The translations under genes and the position numbers were made by a program. The notes under the pieces are model-generated. The model made no database searches and was not told the DNA's origin. It saw only the letters and a list, made by a program, of their open reading frames with translations. From the NCBI GenBank assembly GCA_023391335.1, contig JAEWBG010000080.1, positions 1 through 57,201 of the forward strand: a DNA stretch of 57,201 nucleotides. The letters run 5' to 3'. Source of the DNA: Pseudomonadota bacterium (GTDB lineage: Bacteria > Pseudomonadota > Gammaproteobacteria > Steroidobacterales > Steroidobacteraceae). This document shows, in pieces, positions 7,214 to 14,959 of the stretch (its first letter is position 1; every line of letters starts with the position of its first letter).

Positions 7214-8104
7214 ATGTCTCGCACACGCGCGCTTGTTACAGCGGCTTCCTTGATACTCACCATGGGGGTCGGCAGTTCCGCCTTGGCAGCTACTAATCCC
7301 ATGGGGATCGCATTTAGTTCCACGACCAATACCTCTCTTTACGCGAAATCGACCGGCGTCCTGATTACTGGCCGGTGCAACCGCTACGACTCGGCGTTTC
7401 AGACTGCCCGCACCAAGGGCGGAGAAGTCTTGGCCTACATCAACACTGTTGAGCGCCCGAGCAGCACTGTGTGCTCTTTGGACAAAGCCTTCTACATGAA
7501 TGACTACGGCAAGGTGCCACTGTGGCCCTATCCGTCCTATGGCGTGCGTACCAACTACTCGAATCACAAGCTCACCGACATCCGCAAGGGATCTGCATGG
7601 TCGAACTGGGTGGTCAGCTACGTCGAAAAGCTGATGCGCGAGAACAAGGTCGACGGCGTATTTCTCGACGTGCTCGGTGCGCGTTTGTGGACTTCAGCAG
7701 CGAACTGGGGATCCTGGCCGCAATCAGAGCGCGACAAATGGACTGATGGCGCTGTGGACCTCGTCCGTCGCATCGACGCGCTGCGCCGCTCAATCCGCCC
7801 GACCTTTCTGGTCATCAACAACGGCAAGTGGGACCGAGGCGACACGCGCGGTTTTGCCGGGGAGAAGTATGTGGACGGCGTGATGCTCGAGCATCCTGCA
7901 AGCTCGCAGTATCAATACAACTACGCGAACCGCACGTTCGGCAATCTCGGCCAACGCCGAGTCCTCGTGGTTACCAACACGACCGAAGATGCATTGGCTT
8001 GGTCGAAGCGCGCGGGCGTCACCCACATCTCGAACCAAACCACTTCACAGTACAAATATCCCAATAAGCCGGTCGTTTCGTTCCATTACATCGGCGACCG
8101 CTAG
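7214..8104 (+). CDS. Secreted TIM-barrel glycoside hydrolase-like protein, paralogue 1
   Basis: A 296-residue protein with a signal peptide (cleavage near SSALAA-TN, about residue 27). The body looks like a (beta/alpha)8 glycoside hydrolase-like fold of the GH114/GHL type: GEVLAYINTVERP near residue 75, KVDGVFLDVLGARLW near residue 145 (the aspartate of FLD is the usual acidic residue at this strand), FLVINNGKWDRGD near residue 200, and VDGVMLEHP near residue 222. Substrate unknown; exopolysaccharide is a guess. ATG at 7214 follows GGGAGA and gives a clean signal peptide. The paralogue at 9431 has exactly the same length, and a strong terminator follows (8133-8169). Confidence 0.75.
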   Translation: MSRTRALVTAASLILTMGVGSSALAATNPMGIAFSSTTNTSLYAKSTGVLITGRCNRYDSAFQTARTKGGEVLAYINTVERPSSTVCSLDKAFYMNDYGKVPLWPYPSYGVRTNYSNHKLTDIRKGSAWSNWVVSYVEKLMRENKVDGVFLDVLGARLWTSAANWGSWPQSERDKWTDGAVDLVRRIDALRRSIRPTFLVINNGKWDRGDTRGFAGEKYVDGVMLEHPASSQYQYNYANRTFGNLGQRRVLVVTNTTEDALAWSKRAGVTHISNQTTSQYKYPNKPVVSFHYIGDR

Positions 8105-8132
8105 CCGCGATTCGATTGTTTGACGATCACGA

Positions 8133-8169
8133 GGGCTCCTGCTCAGGCGAGCAGGAGCCCTTTCATTTT
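8133..8169 (+). terminator. Intrinsic terminator after paralogue 1
   Basis: A perfect 12-bp stem, GGGCTCCTGCTC pairing with GAGCAGGAGCCC around AGGC, followed by TTTCATTTT. It lies 28 bases after the stop codon. A related hairpin follows the paralogue at 10361. Confidence 0.9.
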
Positions 8170-8203
8170 GGGCGGCGATTGCTTGCTTGAATGCACTAGC
8201 GAG

Positions 8204-8944
8204 TCATTCGTCAGGGCGGTCACCCACCACCGCCAGGATCGGCCCTAGTGCAGCGCGAACGTCGCTGCGTTTCAACGCGGCCGAATACAGACTCGAGACG
8301 CCACCGTCCAGATACAGGGCGTCTTTGCATCCCAACCCGTCGCGAAATAACGTTGCGAACTCATAGAACGTGACGGGTTGCTCGCTGATGACGAAGAGCA
8401 CACGGTGTTCATCTAGAACTCCCACCCCATTGCGTACGTACTTCGATGTGCTGTCTTTTCGAAACGATGGATGCAGGGCGCCATCAATGACCAGCATCGG
8501 ACCCGATTGGGTCGCCAGCTCCACATCAGCCAGTGACGAGTAGCGACTGCTTTCGACAATGCGAGGGCCCGCACGGGTAATCGCGAACACTCCATTCGGC
8601 TTCAAGAAGAAGTTGCCGGGCGCGGTTTGTAGATTGAGCGGAGCAAGCTCATGACCACCGGCCACCAGCAATCCGACGGGCTCGTAGTTCTCGTGATACA
8701 TGCCCGCATTCATCGCCACCAAAAGCTCCTGCTGTTTGCGATTTAGGTGACGCTGCAGGGCGGAGAAGAATTTGAAGGGAGTGCCGCTCTCATCTCGCAA
8801 GAAAACTTGGACTCGATCGCGGCGTGTATCGATCGTGCAGACGGTGGCTTCGATTCCGCGCAGCTCTACCCGATCGCAATGAGCCGCAAAGGAAGAAATC
8901 GGCGTCATAAGGGCCGCATGCAAGAGAAAGAGGAGGTATCGCAT
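8204..8944 (-). CDS. Secreted phosphodiester glycosidase (NAGPA/DUF2233) domain protein
   Basis: A 246-residue protein with a signal peptide (MRYLLFLLHAALMTPISSFA) and a NAGPA/DUF2233 domain. Family hallmarks are LLVAMNAGMYHENYEPVGL (about residues 80-98), the hydrophobic QSGPMLVIDG (about residue 154), and the C-terminal DALYLDGGVSSLY (about residue 215). Family members remove sugar-1-phosphate caps or act on phosphodiester-linked glycans. It lies antisense between two glycosidase-like paralogues, which hints at a shared polysaccharide substrate (inference). I chose ATG 8944 for its signal peptide; an upstream ATG at 8974 adds ten polar residues. A GGAGAGAG sequence lies between the two starts. 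Confidence 0.82.
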   Translation of the reverse strand: MRYLLFLLHAALMTPISSFAAHCDRVELRGIEATVCTIDTRRDRVQVFLRDESGTPFKFFSALQRHLNRKQQELLVAMNAGMYHENYEPVGLLVAGGHELAPLNLQTAPGNFFLKPNGVFAITRAGPRIVESSRYSSLADVELATQSGPMLVIDGALHPSFRKDSTSKYVRNGVGVLDEHRVLFVISEQPVTFYEFATLFRDGLGCKDALYLDGGVSSLYSAALKRSDVRAALGPILAVVGDRPDE

Positions 8945-9430
8945 TCGCACATCATCTCTCTCCGCGCAGATCATTAGGCAGACGTCTTAGATCGAAACCA
9001 AAACAAATGTGAGCTGTTCCACGTTTCGTATTCGACATTTGCGCAAGCACGTTCGAGGTGCGCAGCGTGAGCGGTCGTTTTGACGGCAAGTCTGTCGCAA
9101 TTCGCATCTGCTGGAATGCCTATTTTTCTCGGTGTTTTTCACTTTCACACCAGGGAAGCCTGCAAGTACATGTAGTGAAATTCAGCGTGGAGCAATAGAG
9201 ACAATTGCGGGCTGTTTTTGTTGTGTTTACGGTCCGCCCCGCGCTTTGAAGTCATGCGGTCGCCGTCCACGGCTTGAGTCGACTAGGTGGATGGCACCCG
9301 CATCGCTTTTGGGCCACAACCATGGTCGTGGATCCGCACATGACGATTAAAAATCGGCGCGGATCACATGGCTGAAATTATCAGCGGCTGGATACGCAAG
9401 TCTCCAGCATAAACGTGGGAGAGATCCAAA
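8945..9430 (+). promoter_or_regulatory. Divergent spacer with conserved leader of paralogue 2
   Basis: The 486-base spacer holds no gene. Its right part (about 9168-9430) repeats the leader found at 6958-7213, block for block, with the hairpin reduced to GCTGGA/TCCAGC (9387-9408), and ends in GGGAGA before the ATG. The left part must hold the promoter of the antisense phosphodiester glycosidase; I see no convincing -35/-10 pair. Confidence 0.5.
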
Positions 9431-10321
9431 ATGTTTCGTATGCGTACGCTCGTTACAGCGGGTTCGGCATTGGTAACGCTCGCTTTCGGCATGGGCGCCA
9501 ATGCTGCCAGTAATCCGATGGGCATTGCCTTTAGCTCCACCACCAACACTTCCCTTTACGCCAAATCTACCGGCGTGGTCCTAACGGGTCGCTGCAATCG
9601 GTATAGCTCCGCCTTTCAGACTGTCAGAAAAAAGGGCGGAGAAGTCCTGGCCTATATCAACGTCGTTGAACGCCCCGACCACAAGATTTGTTCGTTGGAT
9701 CAGGCGTTCTACATGAACAACTACGGGAAGGTGCCGCTGTGGCCCTATCCCAAATATGGCGTACGCACCAACTATGGGAATCACAGGCTCACCGACATTC
9801 GCAAAGGATCCGCGTGGTCCAACTGGGTGGTCAGCTATGTCGAGAAGCTGATGCGCGAGAACAAGGTCGACGGCGTGTTTCTCGACGTGCTCGGTGCGCG
9901 TTTGTGGACGTCGGCAGCGAACTGGGGTTCTTGGTCGCAGTCAGAGCGCGACAGGTGGACCGATGGCGCTGTCGATCTCGTTCGTCGCCTGGATGCCAAG
10001 CGCCGCGCGATCCGGCCTACGTTCCTCATTATCAATAACGGCAAGTGGGACCGTGGCGACTCGCGTGGTTTTGCCGGCGAGAAGTATGTCGACGGCGTGA
10101 TGATGGAGCACCCAGCCAATTCGGCGTATCAGGCCAACTATGCAAAGCGGAAGTTCGGCAATCTTGGGCAACGCCGCGTGATCGTCGTGGCCAATAGCGC
10201 ATCGGATGCGATCATGTGGTCGAAGCGCGCGGGCGTGACGCACGTGAGTGCCCAAAAAACGTCTCAGTACAAGTACCCGCTGAAGCCGGTCGTGTCCTTC
10301 CATTACCTGGGTGACCGCTAG
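9431..10321 (+). CDS. Secreted TIM-barrel glycoside hydrolase-like protein, paralogue 2
   Basis: A 296-residue protein, colinear with the one at 7214 without gaps and nearly identical in the core: SNPMGIAFSSTTNTSLYAKS, GSAWSNWVVSYVEKLMRENK, VDGVFLDVLGARLW and FLIINNGKWDRGD are all kept. Differences cluster in the signal peptide and on the C-terminal side (AYQANYAKRKFG against QYQYNYANRTFG). The conserved acidic strand ends imply the same activity. GGGAGAG precedes the ATG by the usual distance. The copied unit includes the leader and a 3' hairpin, so the gene was duplicated with its control signals, probably by tandem duplication. Confidence 0.75.
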   Translation: MFRMRTLVTAGSALVTLAFGMGANAASNPMGIAFSSTTNTSLYAKSTGVVLTGRCNRYSSAFQTVRKKGGEVLAYINVVERPDHKICSLDQAFYMNNYGKVPLWPYPKYGVRTNYGNHRLTDIRKGSAWSNWVVSYVEKLMRENKVDGVFLDVLGARLWTSAANWGSWSQSERDRWTDGAVDLVRRLDAKRRAIRPTFLIINNGKWDRGDSRGFAGEKYVDGVMMEHPANSAYQANYAKRKFGNLGQRRVIVVANSASDAIMWSKRAGVTHVSAQKTSQYKYPLKPVVSFHYLGDR

Positions 10322-10360
10322 GACCCGATTGATCCAGTTCAGTTGAGTTCATGACCGTGG

Positions 10361-10393
10361 GCTTCTGCTCGTTCCCAAGGAGCGAGCAGAAGC
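10361..10393 (+). terminator. Hairpin after paralogue 2
   Basis: An 11-bp perfect stem, GCTTCTGCTCG pairing with CGAGCAGAAGC. It resembles the terminator after paralogue 1 in both sequence and placement, but it is followed by TCAACCTCCC instead of a T tract. It may therefore be a weakened terminator or a 3'-end stabiliser. Confidence 0.55.
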
Positions 10394-10480
10394 TCAACCT
10401 CCCTCCGCTGTTTCGTTCTTGCGCGACTCTAATCAATAAGCCAGGCGCGCAGCGACAACGGTTCTTACGCTGAAGATCAT

Positions 10481-10506
10481 GGCGATCACTCACTCCGTGA
10501 GTCGCC
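10481..10506. other. Bulged hairpin upstream of the YVTN gene
   Basis: GGCG then ACTCAC pair with GTGAGT then CGCC around a TCC loop, with ATC bulged on the left side. Ten base pairs in 26 bases, 92 bases upstream of the next start codon. It could be a leader structure or an operator. No family assigned. Confidence 0.4.
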
Positions 10507-10571
10507 CAACATCGTTGCAGTCGAGTTACGTTTCACAATCGCGTGGAACAATCGCCTACTCGATCTATTGA

Positions 10572-10594
10572 TGCCCTCGCAACCAGAGAGGGCA
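10572..10594 (+). promoter_or_regulatory. Hairpin sequestering the ribosome-binding site of the YVTN gene
   Basis: TGCCCTC (10572-10578) pairs perfectly with GAGGGCA (10588-10594) around a nine-base loop. The right strand contains GAGGG, the only good Shine-Dalgarno sequence for the ATG at 10599. When the hairpin is closed, translation should be reduced. Confidence 0.5.
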
Positions 10595-10598
10595 ATCC

Positions 10599-11651
10599 AT
10601 GTTCGAATCAACCCGCTTGGCACGGTCGTGGCGTGCTGCAGTCGCCTTATTCGCCTGCGTTGGAGCAAACCTCACCGCCAACGCGGATGCAGCGCGTTGG
10701 TCCTTCTATGTGACGAACGAATCATCCGGCGATCTGAGCATCATCGATGGGCACACGCTTCAAGTCACTGCGACCATCCCGCTGGGCAAACGGCCACGCG
10801 GCATTCAGCCGGCACCCGATCAACGTCACTTATATATAGCCTTCAGCGGATCCCCTGCTGCCCCGCCCGGCACTGACGAAAGCAAACTGCCGCCACCGGA
10901 CCGAACCGCCGATGGAATCGGCGTATTCGACACCAAGACTCGCAGTGTCGAGCGCGTGCTGCGCGGCGTAACCGATCCAGAACAACTGGCAGTCAGCGCG
11001 GATGGAAGACGCATCTACGTCGCGAGCGAAGATGCCGGCCGGGCCATCGTGCTCGATACGAAGAACGGGAGGCGGCTGGCGGAGGTCGACGTGGGCGGCG
11101 AGCCAGAGGGAACCACGCTCAGCCCGGACGGCCGCTACATATATATGACGTCTGAAGCTGACCACGTCGTCAGCGTGATCGAAACGAGCAGCGATCGGGT
11201 GGTCGGCAAGATACAGGTCGGCTTACGCCCTCGATCGATTGCGTTCTCTCATGACGGCCGGCGAGCGTATGTGAGCGGCGAAGGCGACGGCACGATCACG
11301 GTCATCGATACCGCCGCTCGCGCGCGGTTGCAGACGTTCCATTTCGAAAATAAATCGGCGCGGCCGATGGGATTGGTGGTCGCACGCGACGATCAACATC
11401 TGTTCGTGACGACGGGCCGCGGCGGCACCCTCGCACGCATCGACCTACAGCCAATGCAACTCAGCGGCGAACTCGCCGTGGGCGCGCGACCTTGGGGAAT
11501 CGCCATGAGTCCGGATGGCGCCATCCTCGCGGCTGCGAACGGTCCATCGAATGACGTCACTCTGATCGATGCGAAACAGTTTGCCGTCATCAAAAAAGTC
11601 GCGGTGGGTAAAGGTCCGTGGGGTGTCGCGGTGCAGCGGAACCTTAACTGA
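10599..11651 (+). CDS. Secreted YVTN-type beta-propeller protein
   Basis: A 350-residue protein with a signal peptide (about residues 1-32, ending near TANADAA). The rest is a run of about seven beta-propeller blades. Each has a FYVTNESSGDLSIIDG / VASEDAGRAIVLDT / TSEADHVVSVIET type strand followed by a glycine-rich turn such as GKRPRGI, GGEPEGT, GLRPRSI and GARPWGI, and a SPDGRYIY-like strand. This is the YVTN/YncE family of periplasmic propellers, usually binding partners or surface proteins and not enzymes; a partner cannot be named. GAGAGGG serves as ribosome-binding site and lies in a hairpin. It has no close co-directional neighbour. Confidence 0.85.
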   Translation: MFESTRLARSWRAAVALFACVGANLTANADAARWSFYVTNESSGDLSIIDGHTLQVTATIPLGKRPRGIQPAPDQRHLYIAFSGSPAAPPGTDESKLPPPDRTADGIGVFDTKTRSVERVLRGVTDPEQLAVSADGRRIYVASEDAGRAIVLDTKNGRRLAEVDVGGEPEGTTLSPDGRYIYMTSEADHVVSVIETSSDRVVGKIQVGLRPRSIAFSHDGRRAYVSGEGDGTITVIDTAARARLQTFHFENKSARPMGLVVARDDQHLFVTTGRGGTLARIDLQPMQLSGELAVGARPWGIAMSPDGAILAAANGPSNDVTLIDAKQFAVIKKVAVGKGPWGVAVQRNLN

Positions 11652-11882
11652 TGATGTGATGAGGTGATGAGGCGAAAGCGCTACGCGCGTGAACGGCGCG
11701 GCAGGGCGACCAGCACGGAGGTCACGGATAACACGGATGCAAGGACGGCATGAGAATGACTGTCCGACCCTCGCCAGCTACTTAATTCCTTTGCGCGCTT
11801 TGTGTTGCGTCGGTCATGGTCGCACGTGATCCACGGCTGCGGATCTCGGAGCTGAACAAATCAGCTCCGAGCGTCAAGGAGA
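11652..11882. other. Short repeat-bearing spacer between convergent genes
   Basis: Lies between the 3' ends of the propeller gene and the DUF2934 gene. It contains GATGTGATGAGGTGATGAGG direct repeats at about 11652 and one GCGCGCTTTGTGTTGCGTC motif at about 11788-11806, 75 bases past the DUF2934 stop codon. No terminator of standard form. Confidence 0.55.
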
Positions 11883-12218
11883 TTAGCGGCGCACGATGGA
11901 CTGTTGTTCGTCGATTTCCCGTTCGGCTGCTAGCCAGTCGTCGAGTTCGTGGCCGGGCTGAAAGCCACGGCGCTCGGCCCGCCAGTAGGCTGCCTCAGCG
12001 ATGCGCTCTGCGCGCGAATGAGAAAACGATGGGATCTCATGTTGTTCCAAACCCTCGGAAGATACGACTTCTGCCGGTGGGGTTTGGCCGACATGAATCT
12101 GATCTATCTGCTGCTCAGATGTAGCGTTCGTGAATGCATCTCCGGCCGCGCGCTGAACGGAACGGGATGCGGGTGGGGCTTTGCGCGAACTCTTCGAGCC
12201 GGTCGGTGGCGTGGGCAT
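11883..12218 (-). CDS. DUF2934 domain protein with basic N-terminal extension
   Basis: A 111-residue protein. Residues 1-65 are low-complexity and rich in Ser, Pro and basic residues, probably disordered. The C-terminus carries the DUF2934 motif RAERIAEAAYWRAERRG then FQPGHELDDWLAAEREID (about residues 72-106). No function is established for the domain. AAGGAG precedes the ATG by six bases, a textbook ribosome-binding site, which fixes the start at 12218 and rejects an upstream start that would add 56 residues. It is related to the DUF2934 protein at 1555. Confidence 0.85.
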   Translation of the reverse strand: MPTPPTGSKSSRKAPPASRSVQRAAGDAFTNATSEQQIDQIHVGQTPPAEVVSSEGLEQHEIPSFSHSRAERIAEAAYWRAERRGFQPGHELDDWLAAEREIDEQQSIVRR

Positions 12219-12369
12219 GACTTCTCCTTGGTGGGGCCGAGCGAATGCAACTTGGAAATTCGTACTCGGTTGAAAAGTTCCTCGCGCCGACCGCAGGTGC
12301 TCGCCGCGACCTGCTGTGAAATCCGGTTCTTGGTGCTTCTGACGACGTGTCACGGGCAAATGAAGACCC

Positions 12370-12402
12370 CGAGCCGGACGCAACACAAAGCTCGCAAAGG
12401 AA
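12370..12402 (-). repeat. GGACGCAACACAAAG dispersed motif
   Basis: CCGGACGCAACACAAAGC reads along the plus strand; it is the reverse complement of the CTTTGTGTTGCGTCCGG form found in other spacers. It lies upstream of the tandem array and is not next to a stop codon. Confidence 0.6.
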
Positions 12403-12454
12403 ATGTGTAGGCGACCGACCCTTCAGCAGCGGCGCTGCCTGTCCTTCTTACCCC

Positions 12455-13255
12455 GTGTTTTCGTGGAGATCTTCCTTTCGGTTTTCAGTTGACGGTTGAG
12501 CGTTGGCAGTCAGACATGGTGCTAGCGGATCTGGCCCAGACTCGATATGTCTTCCTCCGTGTTCTCCGTGTCCTCCGTGGAGATCTTCCTTTCGGTATTC
12601 AGTTGACGGTTGAGCGTTGGCAGCCAGACACACTGCAAGCCAATATCCGCCCGACTGATATCTGTCTTCCCCGTGTTCCCAATGCCCACGTGGACATCTT
12701 GCGTCTTTGCTCTTAACCCTCCGTGCTCTCCGTGTCCTCCGTGGAGATCTTCCTTTCGGTTTTCAGTTGACGGTTGAGCGTTGGCAGCCAGACATATGCA
12801 AGCCAATTTCCGCCCGACTGATATATGTCTTCCCCGTGCTCCCAATGCCCACGTGGACATCTTGCGTCTTTGCTTTTGGCCCTCCGTGTTCTCCGTGTCC
12901 TCCGTGGAGATCTTCCTTTCGGTTTTCAGTTGACGGTTGATGGTTGGCAGCCAGTCATGGCGCAAGCCGATTTCGCCCGTGGTCGATATATATATGTCTT
13001 CTCCGGCGTTCCCCTGCCCTCCGTGGACATCTTGCGTCTTTGCTCTTAACCCTCCGTGCTCTCCGCGTGCTCCGTGGAGATCTTCTCTTCGGTTTTCAAT
13101 TGACGGTTGAGCGTTGGCAGTCGGTCATGGCGCAAACCGATGTGGCCCGACTCGATATATGTCTTCCTCCGTGCTCTCCGTGTCCTCCGTGGACATCTTG
13201 CGTCTTTGCTTTTGGCCCTCCGTGCTCTCCGTGTCCTCCGTGTGAAATCCGATGC
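12455..13255. repeat. Tandem array with CTCCGTGTCCTCCGTGGA modules
   Basis: Five copies of a block starting CGTGGAGATCTTCC and running through TTTTCAGTTGACGGTTGAG and CGTTGGCAG begin near 12463, 12572, 12743, 12905 and 13073. The first spacing is about 110 bases and the others 160-170. Between them lie GTGGACATCTTGCGTCTTTG blocks and runs of CTCCGTGTTCTCCGTGTCC. The last half-unit (13188-13250) ends 90 bases before the ECF sigma gene. CTCCGTGTCCTCCGTGG also occurs singly near 38438 and 38552. Apparent proteins here (HGGHGEHGG, STEDTENTE patterns) are translations of the repeat and should not be annotated. Confidence 0.85.
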
Positions 13256-13337
13256 TCGGTGGAGTTTTTCGAAGCGCGGCGAAGGATTTTCATGCAACCT
13301 TCGCACTTAGCAGCCGGGCACACACGAAAACGCAAAC

Positions 13338-13928
13338 ATGCCACAGGCGGACAAGACTCTGGTCGATCAGCTGCTGCGCGGGGAGCAGCGGGCGTTCGAC
13401 GCTTTCTTTAACGAGTACTACCCGAGGCTCTTTCGATTCGCGCTGCGGCGAGGGCTCGCCCGCGACGTTGCAGAAGACGTGGCGCAGGCCACGGTGTGTC
13501 GCGCGCTGGAGAGCCTGCACACCTACCGCGGCGAGGCCGCGCTGATGAGTTGGCTGTGTACCCTTTGTCGCCGCGAAATGAGCAGCCGTTGGTCGCAAGA
13601 AGAAATGCGTCCTTGGCTGCAGGAAGACGATCCCGAAATTCGCGCCGCACTTGAAGCGATGATGAATGCAGAAGCGGACGAGCCGCTCGCCGCAACGCAG
13701 GCATCGCAGCTCAGGGACGCCGTGCTCGCTGCACTCGACTATTTGCCTCCGCTGTACGCGGATGTCCTCGAGAGCAAATACGTCAGGGAGATGAGCGTCG
13801 AGGCCATTGCACAGCGGATCGGCAAGAGCGCCAAGGCGACGGAATCCCTTCTCACACGGGCTCGCGAGTCGTTCCGCGAAACCTTTGCGCTGCTGCAGGA
13901 CTCGCCGTCGCTCCCGGCCAGTAAGTGA
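13338..13928 (+). CDS. ECF RNA polymerase sigma factor
   Basis: A 196-residue sigma-70 family protein of the extracytoplasmic-function type. Region 2 covers about residues 8-75 (QRAFDAFFNEYYPRLFRFAL, then DVAEDVAQATVCRALESLHT, then LMSWLCTLCRREM). Region 4 covers about residues 125-180 (LDYLPPLYADVLESKYVREM, then SVEAIAQRIGKSAKATESLL, then TRARESFRE), with its helix-turn-helix. It recruits core polymerase to a restricted promoter set. The next two genes overlap it in a chain (FecR, TonB receptor), so it is probably held by the FecR-like protein until an extracellular ligand is sensed. The upstream tandem repeat array ends near its promoter. Confidence 0.93.
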   Translation: MPQADKTLVDQLLRGEQRAFDAFFNEYYPRLFRFALRRGLARDVAEDVAQATVCRALESLHTYRGEAALMSWLCTLCRREMSSRWSQEEMRPWLQEDDPEIRAALEAMMNAEADEPLAATQASQLRDAVLAALDYLPPLYADVLESKYVREMSVEAIAQRIGKSAKATESLLTRARESFRETFALLQDSPSLPASK

Positions 13929-13933
13929 ACCTC

Positions 13934-14959
13934 ATGAACGCCGACAACACCCGCGATCACTCGACACCCGACTCACTCAGTGAGCGTCCGATTGCGACAT
14001 TGCTAAAGTTGGCAGGCGAACGACACCAGCCCAACCCCGATGCGACGGAGCGTGCGCGCGCTGCTGCGCAGTTGAGTTGGGAGCGCAGTGTCGAAGCACG
14101 GCAGCAGCGCGTTCGACAGCGATGGATTCGATCGACGCTGTTCCTTACCTCGCTGGCGACAGCTGCCGCGGTGTTCATCCTATTCGTCCTGCCGCACGTA
14201 ACTTCAGATCGTCCGGTCGCCATCGCACAGATAGCGAGAATCGAAGGCGACGTGCATCGAACTCCAGCGCATGCAGCGCCCATCCCCTCCAACACGATCA
14301 CGGCAGGCGAAACGATCGAAACTGCGGACGGGCGTATCGCGATTGCAATCGGCTCGCTGTCCTTGCGAGTGGACCGGAACACTCGGCTCGTGGCAGCGAA
14401 TGCAGAACAAGTCGAGCTTCAATACGGCCGCGTATATGTCGATTCCGGCGGCGTGAATGCGCACTCCGAATTGCGAATCGTGGCACCAGGGGCGGTCATT
14501 CAGCATCGAGGCACGCAATTCCAAGTGGCGAGCGAGCAGGGCCACACTCGCGTTCTCGTGCGCGAAGGTAGAGTGCACTTGGAGACAGCTCAGGTCCACG
14601 AAGCAATCGACCTCACTGCAGGCGACGGCGCAAGCGTCGATGGATCCAGCCTCAGCGTGCGGCATGGATTGAGCGCGTACTCAGATGAATGGCAATGGGC
14701 GAGCGCCATCGCCCCGACGTTCGACATCGAAGACCGGCCCTTTGCAGAATTCTTGACATGGATAACGCGTGAGCATGGATGGCAATTGCGCTATGCATCT
14801 GCCGACCTGCAACGTGCCGCGCAATCGACGCGCCTGCACGGATCGCTGCTCACCGCTAAAGCCGACGATCAACTCAAAGACGTCGCACTGATGACAGGCA
14901 TGGACCTGCGTGTTGATGAAGGCGTCTTGATCGTAAGTCAGAGCGAGGATGCGCAATGA
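13934..14959 (+). CDS. FecR-family transmembrane sigma regulator
   Basis: A 341-residue inner-membrane protein. Residues 1-60 form the cytoplasmic anti-sigma part. One membrane helix follows (STLFLTSLATAAAVFILFVL, about residues 67-86). The periplasmic FecR domain then runs from ARIEGDVHRT (about 97) through GETIETADGRIAIAIGS, RGTQFQVASEQGHTRVLVRE and VHLETA. The C-terminal region (about 260-341) resembles the STN-like domain used to contact the receptor. A GTG at 13925 overlaps the sigma stop codon by four bases and is an alternative start adding three residues. Its own stop overlaps the receptor start (ATGA), which argues for translational coupling. Confidence 0.9.
   Translation: MNADNTRDHSTPDSLSERPIATLLKLAGERHQPNPDATERARAAAQLSWERSVEARQQRVRQRWIRSTLFLTSLATAAAVFILFVLPHVTSDRPVAIAQIARIEGDVHRTPAHAAPIPSNTITAGETIETADGRIAIAIGSLSLRVDRNTRLVAANAEQVELQYGRVYVDSGGVNAHSELRIVAPGAVIQHRGTQFQVASEQGHTRVLVREGRVHLETAQVHEAIDLTAGDGASVDGSSLSVRHGLSAYSDEWQWASAIAPTFDIEDRPFAEFLTWITREHGWQLRYASADLQRAAQSTRLHGSLLTAKADDQLKDVALMTGMDLRVDEGVLIVSQSEDAQ

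Noticed and set aside
12522..12965. Open frames with STEDTENTE and HGGHGEHGG patterns in the tandem array
   Set aside because: These are translations of the CTCCGTGTCCTCCGTGG repeat; such products are common mis-annotations and have no protein-like composition.
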